Shown here in pieces: positions 27,082 through 37,148 of a stretch of 42,003 nucleotides of DNA. A program made the translations under genes and the position numbers. Each line of letters opens with the position of its first letter. The stretch's first letter is position 1. A model generated the notes under the pieces. It ran no database searches. It was not told where the DNA came from and saw only the letters and a list, made by a program, of their open reading frames with translations. The stretch is from Gammaproteobacteria bacterium (lineage in GTDB: Bacteria > Pseudomonadota > Gammaproteobacteria > CAIRSR01): assembly GCA_963575715.1 (NCBI GenBank), contig CAUYTW010000044.1, positions 1 to 42,003 on the forward strand. The letters are read 5' to 3'.

Positions 27082-29811
27082 ATGTTAACTAAGTTTTTAC
27101 GCAAAATATTCGGCAGCCGTAACGATCGTGTCTTGCGTCGTATGGGTAAGGTAGTTCCGCGTATCAATGCCCTAGAACCATCGATAATGGCCCTTTCCGA
27201 TTCAGAGCTACGCGCCAAAACAGATGAATTTCGTCAACGCCTCACGGCGGGCGCGTCCCTGGATGATCTCCTGCCCGAAGTTTTTACCGTAGTGCGCGAG
27301 GCAGCTCGAAGGGTACTAGATATGCGCCATTTCGACGTACAGCTCGTCGGAGGCATGGTCCTACATGAGGGACGTATCGCCGAAATGCGTACCGGTGAGG
27401 GTAAAACCCTCGTGGCGACTCTGTCGGTTTACCTCAATGCTTTGTCCGGCAATGGGGTCCATGTGGTCACAGTGAATGATTACCTGGCGCGACGCGATGC
27501 CGCCTGGATGGGACAGGTTTATCAATTTTTGGGAATGAGTGTGGGAGTCGTTGTCGCGCATCAAGATCAACAAGAAAAACGCGCTGCCTACGCCGCCGAT
27601 GTCACTTACGGTACCAACAACGAATTTGGGTTTGATTATCTGCGCGATAACATGGCTTTCACTGCAGCAGACAAGATGCAGCGTCCGTTGCACTATGCCA
27701 TCGTGGACGAAGTGGACTCGATTCTCATCGACGAAGCCCGCACGCCTCTCATCATTTCTGGAGCATCGGAGGAAAGTTCTGAGCTTTACGTGCGTATGAA
27801 TGCCCTAGTGCCGCGCCTTATAAAGCAACAGTCTGAGGATGGCCCAGGTGATTACTCAGTGGACGAAAAGGCGCGACAAGTTTTGCTGACTGAGGATGGT
27901 CATCAACGTCTGGAGGAGTTATTGAGCACCGAAGGGCTACTGCGCGAAGGCGAAAGTCTCTATGACCCGGGGCATATTTCCCTCATGCACCATTTTTACG
28001 CTGCGCTGCGCGCCCATGTCTTGTTCCGCCGCGACGTGGATTACGTGGTGCAAAATGGTCAGGTGGTTATTGTGGATGAATTCACCGGGCGTACCATGCA
28101 GGGACGGCGCTGGTCGGATGGATTGCATCAAGCAGTAGAGGCCAAGGAAAAGGTAGCAATACAAGCAGAAAATCAAACTCTTGCTTCCATCACTTTTCAG
28201 AATTATTTCCGTCTTTACAAAAAGCTCGCCGGTATGACCGGTACAGCAGACACCGAAGCCTACGAGTTCCAACAGATTTATGGTCTTGAGGTGATTGTCA
28301 TCCCTACTCACCATCCTATGATTCGTGTGGATCGTGGCGATGTGGTCTATCTCACCACTAAGGAAAAATTTGTAGCCATCATCGAGGACATCAAGGACTG
28401 TCGCGCTCGGCAACAGCCGGTCTTGGTGGGAACTACTTCCATCGAGACCTCTGAATACCTGTCCGGGCTACTCAAGCACGAAAATATTCTGCATCAGGTA
28501 CTAAATGCCAAATACCACGAGCAGGAAGCGCAAATAGTGGCCCAAGCAGGCCGTCCCGGCAGCATTACGATCGCCACCAACATGGCAGGCCGGGGTACTG
28601 ATATCGTGCTTGGCGGTAATTGGAAAGCCGAGATAGCGGTATTGGAAAACCCCACTCCAGAAATATTGCAAACCATTAAAACTGCCTGGCAGGAACGTCA
28701 CCGACAGGTCGTAGCCGCAGGAGGATTGCATATCATTGGCACCGAGCGTCATGAATCTCGCCGCATCGACAATCAATTACGCGGACGCTCAGGACGCCAA
28801 GGTGATCCTGGGTCAAGCCGTTTTTATCTTTCCCTGCAAGACAATTTAATGCGGATTTTTGCCTCAGACCGTATCGGCGGATTAATGCAAAAACTCGGCA
28901 TGGAAGAAGGCGAGGCCATTGAACACCCCTGGGTAACCAAGGCCATTGAAAACGCCCAGCGTAAAGTGGAAGCGCGCAATTTTGATATTCGCAAGCAACT
29001 TTTGGAATATGATGATGTCGCCAACGATCAACGTAAGGTAATTTACGAACAGCGCAATGAATTACTGGCCGCCGAAGATCTTGCCGAAACCGTCGGAACA
29101 ATCCGTGCTGATGTGATTAACGACATCATTAATCTTTATATCCCACATAATACGCTTGAGGAACAATGGAACATTCCTGGTCTGGTTACGGCACTGGAAC
29201 GGGATTGTTCTATCAACCTACCGCTCGGGGAATGGCTAGAACATGAATCGAGCCTTGACGAAACTGGATTGCGTGCCCGGATCCTCAGCGAGGTTGAAGC
29301 TGCCTATACCGCGAAGGAAACCCTCGCGGGTTCCTCGGTGATGCGTCACTTTGAAAAGGCCATTGTGATGCAGGTTTTGGATTCTTTGTGGAAAGATCAC
29401 CTAGCGGCGATGGATTACCTGCGTCAAGGTATCCACCTACGTGGTTATGCCCAAAAAAATCCCAAACAAGAATACAAACGCGAAGCCTTCGAGATGTTTC
29501 AACAAATGCTGGAGCGTTTCAAACACGACGTAACCGGTATCCTTTCCCGTGTCCAAGTTCGCGCCGAAGAAGACGTGGCTGCTGTTGAAGCGCAGCGGCG
29601 GACCAACATGCAGATGAATTTCCAGCATGCTCCAGCATTACCGATGATTGGCGATGGGGAAGAAGAGAAAGAAAATGGAGGCCCCGCAGTGAATACTTCA
29701 CCGGAGGCGCACGCTCCCTTTGTGCGCCAAGGTCCCAAGGTGGGACGTAATGATGCCTGCCCCTGTGGATCAGGCAAGAAATATAAACACTGCCATGGAA
29801 AACTCAGTTAA
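27082..29811 (+). CDS. secA: Preprotein translocase ATPase SecA
   Basis: Motor of the Sec pathway (909 aa), pushing unfolded precursors through SecYEG. Walker A is [11 protein letters not shown] (about residue 102 onward), the DEAD-like box is [17 protein letters not shown], the helicase part includes [17 protein letters not shown] and [13 protein letters not shown], and the cross-linking and scaffold domains follow. The C-terminus ends in the zinc/SecB-binding motif [13 protein letters not shown] (893-905). It starts at ATG 27082 with a weak ribosome site. A secM-type regulator does not precede it. Confidence 0.97.
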   Translation: MLTKFLRKIFGSRNDRVLRRMGKVVPRINALEPSIMALSDSELRAKTDEFRQRLTAGASLDDLLPEVFTVVREAARRVLDMRHFDVQLVGGMVLHEGRIAEMRTGEGKTLVATLSVYLNALSGNGVHVVTVNDYLARRDAAWMGQVYQFLGMSVGVVVAHQDQQEKRAAYAADVTYGTNNEFGFDYLRDNMAFTAADKMQRPLHYAIVDEVDSILIDEARTPLIISGASEESSELYVRMNALVPRLIKQQSEDGPGDYSVDEKARQVLLTEDGHQRLEELLSTEGLLREGESLYDPGHISLMHHFYAALRAHVLFRRDVDYVVQNGQVVIVDEFTGRTMQGRRWSDGLHQAVEAKEKVAIQAENQTLASITFQNYFRLYKKLAGMTGTADTEAYEFQQIYGLEVIVIPTHHPMIRVDRGDVVYLTTKEKFVAIIEDIKDCRARQQPVLVGTTSIETSEYLSGLLKHENILHQVLNAKYHEQEAQIVAQAGRPGSITIATNMAGRGTDIVLGGNWKAEIAVLENPTPEILQTIKTAWQERHRQVVAAGGLHIIGTERHESRRIDNQLRGRSGRQGDPGSSRFYLSLQDNLMRIFASDRIGGLMQKLGMEEGEAIEHPWVTKAIENAQRKVEARNFDIRKQLLEYDDVANDQRKVIYEQRNELLAAEDLAETVGTIRADVINDIINLYIPHNTLEEQWNIPGLVTALERDCSINLPLGEWLEHESSLDETGLRARILSEVEAAYTAKETLAGSSVMRHFEKAIVMQVLDSLWKDHLAAMDYLRQGIHLRGYAQKNPKQEYKREAFEMFQQMLERFKHDVTGILSRVQVRAEEDVAAVEAQRRTNMQMNFQHAPALPMIGDGEEEKENGGPAVNTSPEAHAPFVRQGPKVGRNDACPCGSGKKYKHCHGKLS

Positions 29812-29945
29812 GGATGTTGAGTCCCCCCTTACTTAATGAAGGCGAAGACTCAAACGAGACTAAAGTCAACTAACAGGAAAACGGCGCTTTCTCCACCAGG
29901 CATAGAGGCTAGTGGTTTCTGCGCCGTAAATACAGGATGATTTAT

Positions 29946-30277
29946 AAATCTTTGGCGAGAAAACCCCGCAATCGCGAAGCGTTGCGGGGATGAATCGCTG
30001 TCTTGTGTAAGTGTCCGATTTTTAATGCGATAAGCCGAGAACCGGACAAACTCGTAGATCCTCTTCGCCAATGTTGGAAAGGCTTTTTACACTGAACGCA
30101 CCGACCGTTTCCGGTCTTTTAACGCACAGCGACAGAGCAGGGGACTTGAGGAGCATCCCAGGGTGTCATGACCCAACCAACGTAGTGGAGTAACATTCCA
30201 CTGAGGCTAATCAACCAGTTACCCTTGCAAGTCACCCCACAAGCCCCTCGATCCCGAAGGGTCGATGGGTGATTGAC
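29946..30277 (-). mobile_element. Structured repeat copy H (downstream of atpE)
   Basis: Full-length diverged copy read on the minus strand. The left end is GTCAATCACCC with an ATCGACCC/GGGATCGAGG hairpin, then CTTGTGGGGTGAC. Stems: AGTGGA/TCCACT (about 30182-30200) before the conserved CTACGTTG, GACCG/CGGTC with GAAA loop (30103-30116), and the right hairpin CCCCGCAA/TTGCGGGG (29964-29989) followed by TTTTCTCGCC and GATTT. It stops against ATAA rather than ATGA. The last hairpin with its T run may also terminate the atpE transcript. Internal CAACATTGGCGAAGAGG matches copy C (CAACATTGGCGAGGGG). Confidence 0.6.
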
Positions 30278-30304
30278 TTTGTCAAGAAAAGGATGGAGCG
30301 GGTA

Positions 30305-30329
30305 ACGAACAGGCGTATTGCCTGTTCGT
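30305..30329 (-). terminator. Perfect hairpin after atpE
   Basis: ACGAACAGGC and GCCTGTTCGT pair over 10 bp around a 5-base loop, starting 13 bp after the atpE stop. There is no U run, so it may be an mRNA-stabilising hairpin rather than an intrinsic terminator. Confidence 0.45.
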
Positions 30330-30341
30330 ACCATAAAACGA

Positions 30342-30641
30342 TTATCCTAACGCATGTGCCGCCGCTTGAAGCGCACCGACAAAAGGATTCGCAAACAAAA
30401 ACCACATACCGAACGCAAGGATGATAAATGGAAATGATTCCATCAAGCCACCAAAAATAAATGTGTTGACCATTAAAAGTGGACGCATTTCCGGTTGACG
30501 TGAAATTCCCTCCATGGTCTTCGAGCAAATCAGACCCCAACCAATCGCGGATCCAACACCAGCGGCTGCCAAAACTACGCAGACGCCAACGGCGGTATAT
30601 GCATAAATCGTAGCAAGCATATCAACAGTTATCGTATTCAT
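30342..30641 (-). CDS. atpE: ATP synthase subunit c, outside the atp operon
   Basis: Proteolipid c subunit of Fo (99 aa), two membrane helices joined by a polar loop. The loop is GISRQPEM (Arg-Gln-Pro at 48-50), the Gly-rich first helix is GVGSAIGWG, and the ion-binding carboxylate is Glu68 in GLMESFPFI. Gammaproteobacterial c subunits usually have Asp here and end soon after; this one has Glu and a C-terminal ANPFVGALQAAAHALG. It is the only c subunit in the window and the atp operon lacks one, so it very probably serves that enzyme. ATG 30641 is preceded directly by repeat copy G; upstream in-frame codons are repeat sequence. Copy H lies downstream. Confidence 0.9.
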   Translation of the reverse strand: MNTITVDMLATIYAYTAVGVCVVLAAAGVGSAIGWGLICSKTMEGISRQPEMRPLLMVNTFIFGGLMESFPFIILAFGMWFLFANPFVGALQAAAHALG

Positions 30642-31040
30642 AAATTCTCGGCGTGGAAAACCCTCAATCTCGTAGGATCGAGGGGGAGGAAAAGCTGCCT
30701 TTGGTGTTGAAACCAACGGCTAGCCCAAAATAGATGCTGGTCTTTCCCGGCTGCCAGGCCCTTACGGGCCTAGTGATACACACCTTTCGGTGTGGCTCCC
30801 TTCGTCAAGGTTGCAACGCAGCTTTAGGTTCTTGCGAATTTTTGCAACAAACCGTTTCGTTCACCCCTGAATTGTCTGCATATGCTGCTTTCAGAGCTAC
30901 GAACTGCCTGTCTGCCGACAGGCAGGAGGAAGCATTCGTAGATGAGCCTTGTACTTAGTTACAACGTAGCCACGATGTTTTGTAGCTCAGGCTGGTAAAT
31001 CAGTGCTTTATTACCCCGCCATTTAAAGGAAGGTACTTGC
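30642..31040 (-). mobile_element. Structured repeat copy G (upstream of atpE)
   Basis: Full copy of about 399 bp on the minus strand. The right end is hairpin CCCTCGATC/GATTGAGGG, then TTTTCCACGCCGAGAATTT, then ATGA, the atpE start. Stems: CACACC/GGTGTG with GAAA loop (30779-30794), GGCCC/GGGCC with GTAA loop (30757-30770), an outer CTACGAA/TTCGTAG (30897-30903 with 30935-30941) enclosing CTGCCTGTC/GACAGGCAG (30904-30925). The left hairpin near 31015-31035 is degenerate, so that boundary is approximate. Confidence 0.68.
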
Positions 31041-31574
31041 GGCTGCACTCGAACGGTCCCTTCCCCAGCAAATACCGGAACTTTTCGCGCAATTTGGGTA
31101 AGTCTTTAAATTCTTCGTTGTTGTTTCAATCCGCATCCGACCTCATCTGCCGAATGACAAAACCATCGACAGATTGAGGTGGGTGAGTTGCCTCCCCGTA
31201 AACGAGGAGGTTACCAAAAAGGATAACGATGCTCACGCATCGTTGTCAAATTTAACTAATTCCCCTAAAGGGGAAGGTCTCAAATCAGCAAGGAAATTTG
31301 ATGAGTTTTACCTCATCAGACCCTCGCTCCAGTAGGGTCGAGGAGTTCTTGACTAATATTTTTATATCCATAATAAATTTATGGATTTTTTAACATTGAA
31401 ATTAAAGATGCACTCTAACTACATATATCCGTCCAGGTATATCATGTAATTATCATTTTTTGTAAAAAATTGTCATTTTACTATAAATGAATCATGATTT
31501 ATTTTCTCAATCGGTATTCGAGATTACTGTCCATTTACGATTAATTTCAAGGAATAACAGTAACTGATGTTAAA
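31041..31574. other. Hairpin-rich then A+T-rich intergenic region, probable atpE promoter region
   Basis: No gene is seen. From 31141 to 31352 there is a series of hairpins: CCTCATCTG/CAGATTGAGG, CCTCCCCG/CGAGGAGG (31191-31210), AACGATGC/GCATCGTT (31225-31244), TTCCCC/GGGGAA (31260-31275), TGATGAG/CTCATCA (31299-31318) and ACCCT/AGGGT (31320-31338). The last is followed by CGAGGAGTTCTTGAC, which on the minus strand resembles another repeat left end (GTCAAGAACTCC). From 31353 to 31574 the DNA is very A+T-rich and could hold the minus-strand promoter for atpE, but no single promoter is convincing. Confidence 0.4.
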
Positions 31575-33416
31575 TTATCGTCGAGAGGAACGATAAATTT
31601 GTAATTTTGTTTCTTTGGATTGATCCAACCACCAAGTTTCCAATCCCAGCGCGTAACGCGGTGAAATATTAGGACGACCAAGTTTGTCCCAATAGGCCAC
31701 TCGATAAAAATTTAGATGCCAATGGGGAATAACATAAAAACTCCACAGCAATACCCGATCTAATGATCGAGTTCGCGTCACCAGCTCTTCTCGATTTTTG
31801 GCAGCGATAATTTGTTCCACTAATTGATCAACCACTGGGTCGCGCACCCCGGAAATATTACGACTACCTTCGCGTGTAGCATATTCTGAACTCCACAGAT
31901 CTCGTTGTTCATTGCCTGGTGATAATGACTGAGAAAAATGTTCGACTGTTAAATCATAATCAAAACTGTCTATGCGATTTTGATATTGTGTCGGATCCAC
32001 AGTACGTATTCTTACCATGATGCCCAAACGTTCCAGATTACGCACGAAAGGTAGGACCACGCGCTCGAAATCAGAAGATGAAAGCAAAACTTCAAACTCC
32101 AGTGGTTGACCACTGGTTTCGTTAATCATTCGCTGCTCTTTTACGGACCACCCTGCCTGTTTTAGCAAAATCATTGCTAAACGCAAATTATCACGGATTT
32201 GGCCTGAGCCATCGCTTACCGGAGGTTGATATTCTCTATTAAAGACTTCCTCTGGAATTTTTCCGCGAAATGGAGTCAGTACCGTTAGCTCTGCAGGACT
32301 CGGCAAGCCACGGGCGGCTAATTCGGAGTTAGCGAAGAAACTTGTAGTGCGAGTGTAGGCACTATGAAAAAGATTTTTATTAGTCCATTGAAAATCAAAA
32401 GCATATGCTAATGCTTCACGCACACGCCGGTCGTGAAATACCGGACGACGGGTATTATAAAAAAATGCTTGCATTCCGGCAGGCTCATCATTGGAAATTT
32501 CTACTTTTTTGAGCCAACCATCACGTACCGCTGGTACGTCATAAGCATTAGCCCAATTTTTGGCAATATTCTCGACGCGCAGATCGTATTCTCCCGCCTT
32601 CAGTGCTTCCAGGGCCACCATGCTGTCGCGATAATAGTCAATTTGTATCCTGTCAAAATTGTAACGTCCCCGATTCACTGGCAGATCCTTTCCCCAATAA
32701 TCAGCCACTCGTTGGTAGGTAATACTTCGTCCCGGCTCCATTTTTTCTACTTGGTAAGGACCACTACTTAAAGGTGGCTCAAGGGTAGTCTTATCGAAGT
32801 CGCGTTTTTCCCAATAAATTTTGGAGAGTATCGGCATCTGACCAAGAATTAACGGTAATTCACGATTACTTCCAGTTGCAAAGGTAAAACGTACCGTTCT
32901 AGCACCAACGGATTCAGCATTAATAATGCTGGAATAATAGTTCCGATAGAAAGGATGACCTTTGGCCTTCAGGGTTTCGAAACTCCAGATGATATCGGCC
33001 ACACCAATCGGGCTGCCATCATGAAAACGGGCTTCCCGACGTAATGTATATTCCACCCAGGAACGGTCAGGTGGGGTCTCGATAGTTTCGGCCACTAATC
33101 CATATTCAGAAAAAGGTTCATCCTGGGATTGAACCGCCAGGGTATCGAATAAAAAACCGTTGCTTGCTGGGGCGATTCCCTTGAGAATGAAAGGATTGAG
33201 ACTGTCGTAGGTGCCAATCGCGGCAAGATGCAAAGTGCCGCCACGCGGTGCTTCTGGATTGACATATTCAAAATGGCTGAAGTCTGAACGATATTTAAGA
33301 TCGCCGTGCATGGCGAGACCATGAACAGGCGTGGCCATAATTGAGACCGGAACGACGCTAAAAAATAAAAGTGCGATGACGTAAATAAAATTCATGTATC
33401 TTTCCGAGAATTTCAT
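31575..33416 (-). CDS. yejA: Periplasmic oligopeptide-binding protein, YejA-like
   Basis: Extracellular solute-binding protein family 5 (613 aa) of the YejABEF peptide/microcin C transporter type. An N-terminal signal peptide (about 1-28) is followed by the YejA-typical opening HGLAMHGDLKYRSDFSHFEYVNP, split by the fold, then GGTLHLAAIGTYDSLNPFILKG and the C-terminal FYRVAYWDKLGRP and TWWLD. The membrane and ATPase genes yejB, yejE and yejF are not adjacent: upstream is a hydrolase gene and downstream is repeat DNA. A second possible start is Met8. Confidence 0.87.
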   Translation of the reverse strand: MKFSERYMNFIYVIALLFFSVVPVSIMATPVHGLAMHGDLKYRSDFSHFEYVNPEAPRGGTLHLAAIGTYDSLNPFILKGIAPASNGFLFDTLAVQSQDEPFSEYGLVAETIETPPDRSWVEYTLRREARFHDGSPIGVADIIWSFETLKAKGHPFYRNYYSSIINAESVGARTVRFTFATGSNRELPLILGQMPILSKIYWEKRDFDKTTLEPPLSSGPYQVEKMEPGRSITYQRVADYWGKDLPVNRGRYNFDRIQIDYYRDSMVALEALKAGEYDLRVENIAKNWANAYDVPAVRDGWLKKVEISNDEPAGMQAFFYNTRRPVFHDRRVREALAYAFDFQWTNKNLFHSAYTRTTSFFANSELAARGLPSPAELTVLTPFRGKIPEEVFNREYQPPVSDGSGQIRDNLRLAMILLKQAGWSVKEQRMINETSGQPLEFEVLLSSSDFERVVLPFVRNLERLGIMVRIRTVDPTQYQNRIDSFDYDLTVEHFSQSLSPGNEQRDLWSSEYATREGSRNISGVRDPVVDQLVEQIIAAKNREELVTRTRSLDRVLLWSFYVIPHWHLNFYRVAYWDKLGRPNISPRYALGLETWWLDQSKETKLQIYRSSRR

Positions 33417-33429
33417 AATTTAGGAAGGT

Positions 33430-34092
33430 TTAAAAAATTATTTTACTGAAAGTATTCAGGAATAATTGAATATCTGGGGTAAATTTCCAAGATACCGCCA
33501 AAGCTAAATATAAAAGTATCGAAGCGATGGGGCTACGGGGCGCGAATAGTTTCAAGGCGGTTCCAAATGAACTTTTTATAGATACGCCATAAAAATCGAT
33601 ACTGTATATCTCGTCCAGAATTAAATGGGTAAGGTATCCAAGAATGACAAACATACCTGCAACCCATGATTGAAACGATCCAATTCCTCCAAAACGATGC
33701 AGGGTAATTGTAGCCAAGAAACCAAAGAGAACGGCCATTGGGATACTATGAAAGACTCCCCGATGAACAGTAAGTGCGGTAAAAATATAAAACAAACCAT
33801 AGCGTAATACAAAAAAAGCCGCTAACCACAAAAAAAATAGTTCCACCACAGAAAATCGATTACCTAAATTAAATACAAGCAGCGATGCGGCGATCAGGGA
33901 CAGCAGCTCACAGCCAACTCGAAATGGCGTTGAGTTATTAGAATCCAAATCAGGGGCTAGCCCCCCAAGTATGCCCAATGCGAAATAAAAGGCGATCCCG
34001 GAGGGTGCTACCAGTCCTGACACTAAAAGACTGATCGCGCAGATACCGCTGGTCACTATCGCAACGGATAGATGGATGGGAAAAGATGCCAT
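33430..34092 (-). CDS. Membrane-bound metal-dependent hydrolase, YdjM/DUF457 type
   Basis: Inner-membrane protein (220 aa) with about five or six hydrophobic segments and the metal-binding pattern of the YdjM (LexA-binding inner membrane hydrolase) family: GGLAPDLDSNN (Asp pair), the HRGVFHSIP box (His ligands) and YLTHLILDEIYSID. Substrate unknown. The gene ends 13 bp before yejA, so both are probably cotranscribed. Confidence 0.82.
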   Translation of the reverse strand: MASFPIHLSVAIVTSGICAISLLVSGLVAPSGIAFYFALGILGGLAPDLDSNNSTPFRVGCELLSLIAASLLVFNLGNRFSVVELFFLWLAAFFVLRYGLFYIFTALTVHRGVFHSIPMAVLFGFLATITLHRFGGIGSFQSWVAGMFVILGYLTHLILDEIYSIDFYGVSIKSSFGTALKLFAPRSPIASILLYLALAVSWKFTPDIQLFLNTFSKIIF

Positions 34093-34411
34093 GGATACAC
34101 TATCACCAAATTTTTAATCAAAAATGACAACAAGCGGTTCTGATGTTGTCAATCCTGCCAGTTATAATGGTCATCCCATGCTATGATGGGACTCAGATGT
34201 AACTGCTGCCGCGTTTAAACTAGCAATGCTGTAACTAGCGGATGCTGCAAGGGCGCATTGAATCCGTTGCTATGTGGCTTTTTCGGTGTCGTATAACCAA
34301 CGCACCAGATTAATAAGCCATTATGATAGTCCAAAATGGTTTCCAATAACAACCAAATTAAAAATAATTCTCAACACTTTTTTATCTAAACAATGATTCT
34401 ACGGTAGAGAT
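34093..34411. other. Divergent intergenic region
   Basis: The 319 bp lie between two divergently transcribed genes. An imperfectly extended hairpin TCCCAT/ATGGGA occurs at 34174-34191. TATAAT occurs at about 34163-34168 without a well-placed -35 box. Nothing else is recognised. Confidence 0.3.
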
Positions 34412-35182
34412 ATGCAGAAAATAATGAGTTTTAATATCAGAGTTCCCGTTGAATGGGATAAAGAAAATCAATGGAAATATAGAAAAAATCTTGTAAGTGA
34501 AATAATCAATGATTATTCCGATGGAATTGCCGGATTGCAGGAAGTAAAGCCACAACAATTTTTCGATCTGGACGAGCTTCTAGCTAAAAATTATCAACAT
34601 ATTGGAGAGCAACGCGACTCAGGGTATTTAGCAGAATGCAATCCAATTTATTATGATGAAGAGAAATATATCGTTCTATCTCATGGACAACAATGGATTT
34701 CAGAAACTCCTGAAGTAATGAGCAGACTGAATGGCGCTGATTATAACCGAATTGTCGTTTGGGGAGAATTTGAGAGAAAGGTAGACAAAAAAATTTTTTA
34801 TCTTTTTAACGTTCATTATGACTATACCACTCCGGTAGTTATTGAAAAAAGCTCGGAAATTGTTATTAATATAATCGCAAAGGTGGCAATAAAAAAAGAT
34901 TTGCCTGTTTTCCTTATTGGAGATTTCAACTGTAATGAACAAAGCAATGGCTATAAAAAACTTTTGGAAAAATATAAAAACGCCAAGTATTTAGCAAGAA
35001 AAACGCGGGGGCCAGCGAAAACATTTACCAATTGGGGATGGGGATTTGAAAATCCAGATACCATAGATCATATTTTTGTAAAAAATATCAAAAAGGTGGA
35101 ATTTTTTGAAGTTTTAGACCTGTTTATTGATGGAAAATATCCATCCGATCATTTTCCTGTTGTTTGCGACGTGGAATTTTAA
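34412..35182 (+). CDS. Endonuclease/exonuclease/phosphatase family protein
   Basis: Predicted metal-dependent phosphodiesterase (256 aa) of the EEP fold. Motifs: IMSFNIRVPVEW, GLQEVKPQQ (metal Glu), FNVHYDY, GDFNCNEQSNG, DHIFVKNIKK and SDHFPVVCDVEF at the end. There is no signal peptide, so it acts in the cytoplasm. Substrate unknown. Base use is clearly richer in A and T than its neighbours (runs of AAA codons for Lys, TTT and ATT), unlike typA next door, which suggests recent acquisition. Confidence 0.83.
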   Translation: MQKIMSFNIRVPVEWDKENQWKYRKNLVSEIINDYSDGIAGLQEVKPQQFFDLDELLAKNYQHIGEQRDSGYLAECNPIYYDEEKYIVLSHGQQWISETPEVMSRLNGADYNRIVVWGEFERKVDKKIFYLFNVHYDYTTPVVIEKSSEIVINIIAKVAIKKDLPVFLIGDFNCNEQSNGYKKLLEKYKNAKYLARKTRGPAKTFTNWGWGFENPDTIDHIFVKNIKKVEFFEVLDLFIDGKYPSDHFPVVCDVEF

Positions 35183-35253
35183 TTTCTTGCTTATTTTTTA
35201 TTTGTTAGTATACCCTTGGTTTACTCAATTTTTTCTCACGAATTTATTCAACG

Positions 35254-37113
35254 ATGACTATCAACCTTGAACACATCCGCAACATTGCCATCATCGCCCA
35301 TGTTGACCACGGTAAAACTACGTTGGTGGATAAACTACTCCAACAGTCAGGAATTTTTGGCGAGCGTGAAACACTCATCGAACGGGTCATGGACTCCAAC
35401 GATTTAGAACGTGAACGCGGCATCACTATCCTTGCCAAGAATACCGCCATCCAGTGGCAAAATTACCGCATCAACATCGTGGACACTCCTGGTCACGCCG
35501 ATTTTGGTGGCGAAGTGGAGCGCGTCTTATCAATGGTGGATTCGGTATTATTGCTGGTGGATGCGGTTGATGGCCCAATGCCACAGACACGTTTCGTGAC
35601 TCAGAAGGCTTTTGCCTTGGGTTTACGCCCCATCGTGGTCATTAACAAAATTGATCGTCCTGGTGCTCGTCCCGAGTGGGTGCTGAACGCCACCTTTGAT
35701 CTCTTTGATCGTCTTGGTGCCACCCAGGAACAGCTCGATTTTCCGGTCGTGTATGCCTCGGCATTGCATGGCTATGCTGGTCTAGATCCCGATATCCGTG
35801 GCGGAGACATGGAACCTTTGTTTCAAACCGTCGTGGCCCGAGTCCCACCGCCCAATGTCAATCCAGACGGACCATTCCAGATGCAAATTAGTTCCCTAGA
35901 CTATTCCAGTTATATAGGAACTATAGGCATTGGCCGCATTACTCGCGGTCGCGTACATCCTAGCATGTTGGTGGTGGTGGTTGATCCACACGGCAATCGC
36001 CGCTCGGGTCGAGTCTTGCAGCCCTATGGTTTAATGGGTTTGAAGCGTTTCGATTTGCGTGAAGCAGCCGCCGGAGACATTATTGCCTTATCCGGCATCG
36101 AACCACTCTATATTTCCGATACTCTTTGCGATCCTGCCTGTATCGAGGCACTGCCCGCCTTGCAGGTAGACGAGCCGACAGTCCAGATGTCCTTTGAGGT
36201 GAACACTTCACCATTTGCCGGACGTGACGGTAAATTCGTCACCAGCCGCCAGCTTCGAGAGCGCCTGAATCGTGAGCTCATCCATAACGTGGCGCTGCGG
36301 GTTGAGGATGGAAATGACCCAGATAAATTTCGAGTATCGGGACGCGGGGAGTTGCATCTCTCGATTCTGATCGAGAACATGCGCCGCGAAGGCTACGAAC
36401 TCGGAGTGTCCCGTCCACGGGTGATTATTAAAGAAATCAACGGCGAACGCATGGAACCCTATGAGTTGGTCACTGTGGACGTTGAGGAACAGCACCAAGG
36501 GACGGTCATGGAGCGCCTGGGCGCGCGCAAGGGAGATTTGGTCGATTTAATTCCCGATGGTAAAGGTCGAGTACGTCTTGACTATATGATTCCCGCGCGT
36601 GGGTTGATTGGATTTCACACCGAATTTCTGACCATGACTTCGGGTACTGGGTTGATTTACCATATCTTTGATCACTATGGTCCGATCAAGAAAGGCACGT
36701 TGGGTGGGCGCAGCAATGGCGTTTTGGCGTCCAATGGCCAAGGTAAAACCGTGGCTTATGCGCTGTTTAGCCTTCAGGAACGAGGACGGTTGTTTGTTGG
36801 TCCAGGAGAAGAGGTCTACGAAGGAATGATTGTAGGAATTCACTCCAGGGACAATGATCTAGTGGTGAATCCTCTCAAAGAAAAACAGCTTACTAATATT
36901 CGAGCAGCGGGTTCCGACGAGAATATTTTACTTACTCCCGCGCTACGCATGAGTTTGGAACAATCCCTGGAGTTCATTAACGACGATGAACTTCTGGAAG
37001 TTACGCCTCATTATCTCCGGCTGCGTAAACGTTTTCTTAAAGAGGTTGATCGACGTCGTGCGTCACGGAGTGGGGGAGCGGAAGCTGCCGGGGTAGGGCG
37101 CGTCAGCACCTGA
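35254..37113 (+). CDS. typA: Ribosome-associated GTPase TypA/BipA
   Basis: Translational GTPase (619 aa) linked to ribosome assembly and stress growth, especially in the cold. G1 is AHVDHGKTT, switch II is [17 protein letters not shown]4 is NKIDRPGAR. Domains II, III and V follow, with the TypA-specific C-terminal domain ([18 protein letters not shown] and [18 protein letters not shown]). ATGACT 35254 starts it after an A+T-rich gap. Confidence 0.96.
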   Translation: MTINLEHIRNIAIIAHVDHGKTTLVDKLLQQSGIFGERETLIERVMDSNDLERERGITILAKNTAIQWQNYRINIVDTPGHADFGGEVERVLSMVDSVLLLVDAVDGPMPQTRFVTQKAFALGLRPIVVINKIDRPGARPEWVLNATFDLFDRLGATQEQLDFPVVYASALHGYAGLDPDIRGGDMEPLFQTVVARVPPPNVNPDGPFQMQISSLDYSSYIGTIGIGRITRGRVHPSMLVVVVDPHGNRRSGRVLQPYGLMGLKRFDLREAAAGDIIALSGIEPLYISDTLCDPACIEALPALQVDEPTVQMSFEVNTSPFAGRDGKFVTSRQLRERLNRELIHNVALRVEDGNDPDKFRVSGRGELHLSILIENMRREGYELGVSRPRVIIKEINGERMEPYELVTVDVEEQHQGTVMERLGARKGDLVDLIPDGKGRVRLDYMIPARGLIGFHTEFLTMTSGTGLIYHIFDHYGPIKKGTLGGRSNGVLASNGQGKTVAYALFSLQERGRLFVGPGEEVYEGMIVGIHSRDNDLVVNPLKEKQLTNIRAAGSDENILLTPALRMSLEQSLEFINDDELLEVTPHYLRLRKRFLKEVDRRRASRSGGAEAAGVGRVST

Positions 37114-37148
37114 GCATCATGGTTTAACCTTTAATTAAGGATCCGTCC

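Noticed and set aside
29960-29990. Plain intrinsic terminator of secA
   Set aside because: The T run is on the minus strand, and the hairpin occupies the right-end position of copy H. It may terminate atpE transcripts but not secA.
29850-30071. Minus-strand frame of 73 codons after secA
   Set aside because: It runs through the right end of copy H and its hairpin; no family resemblance.
31141-31352. CRISPR array
   Set aside because: The hairpins have different sequences and no regular repeat-spacer period.
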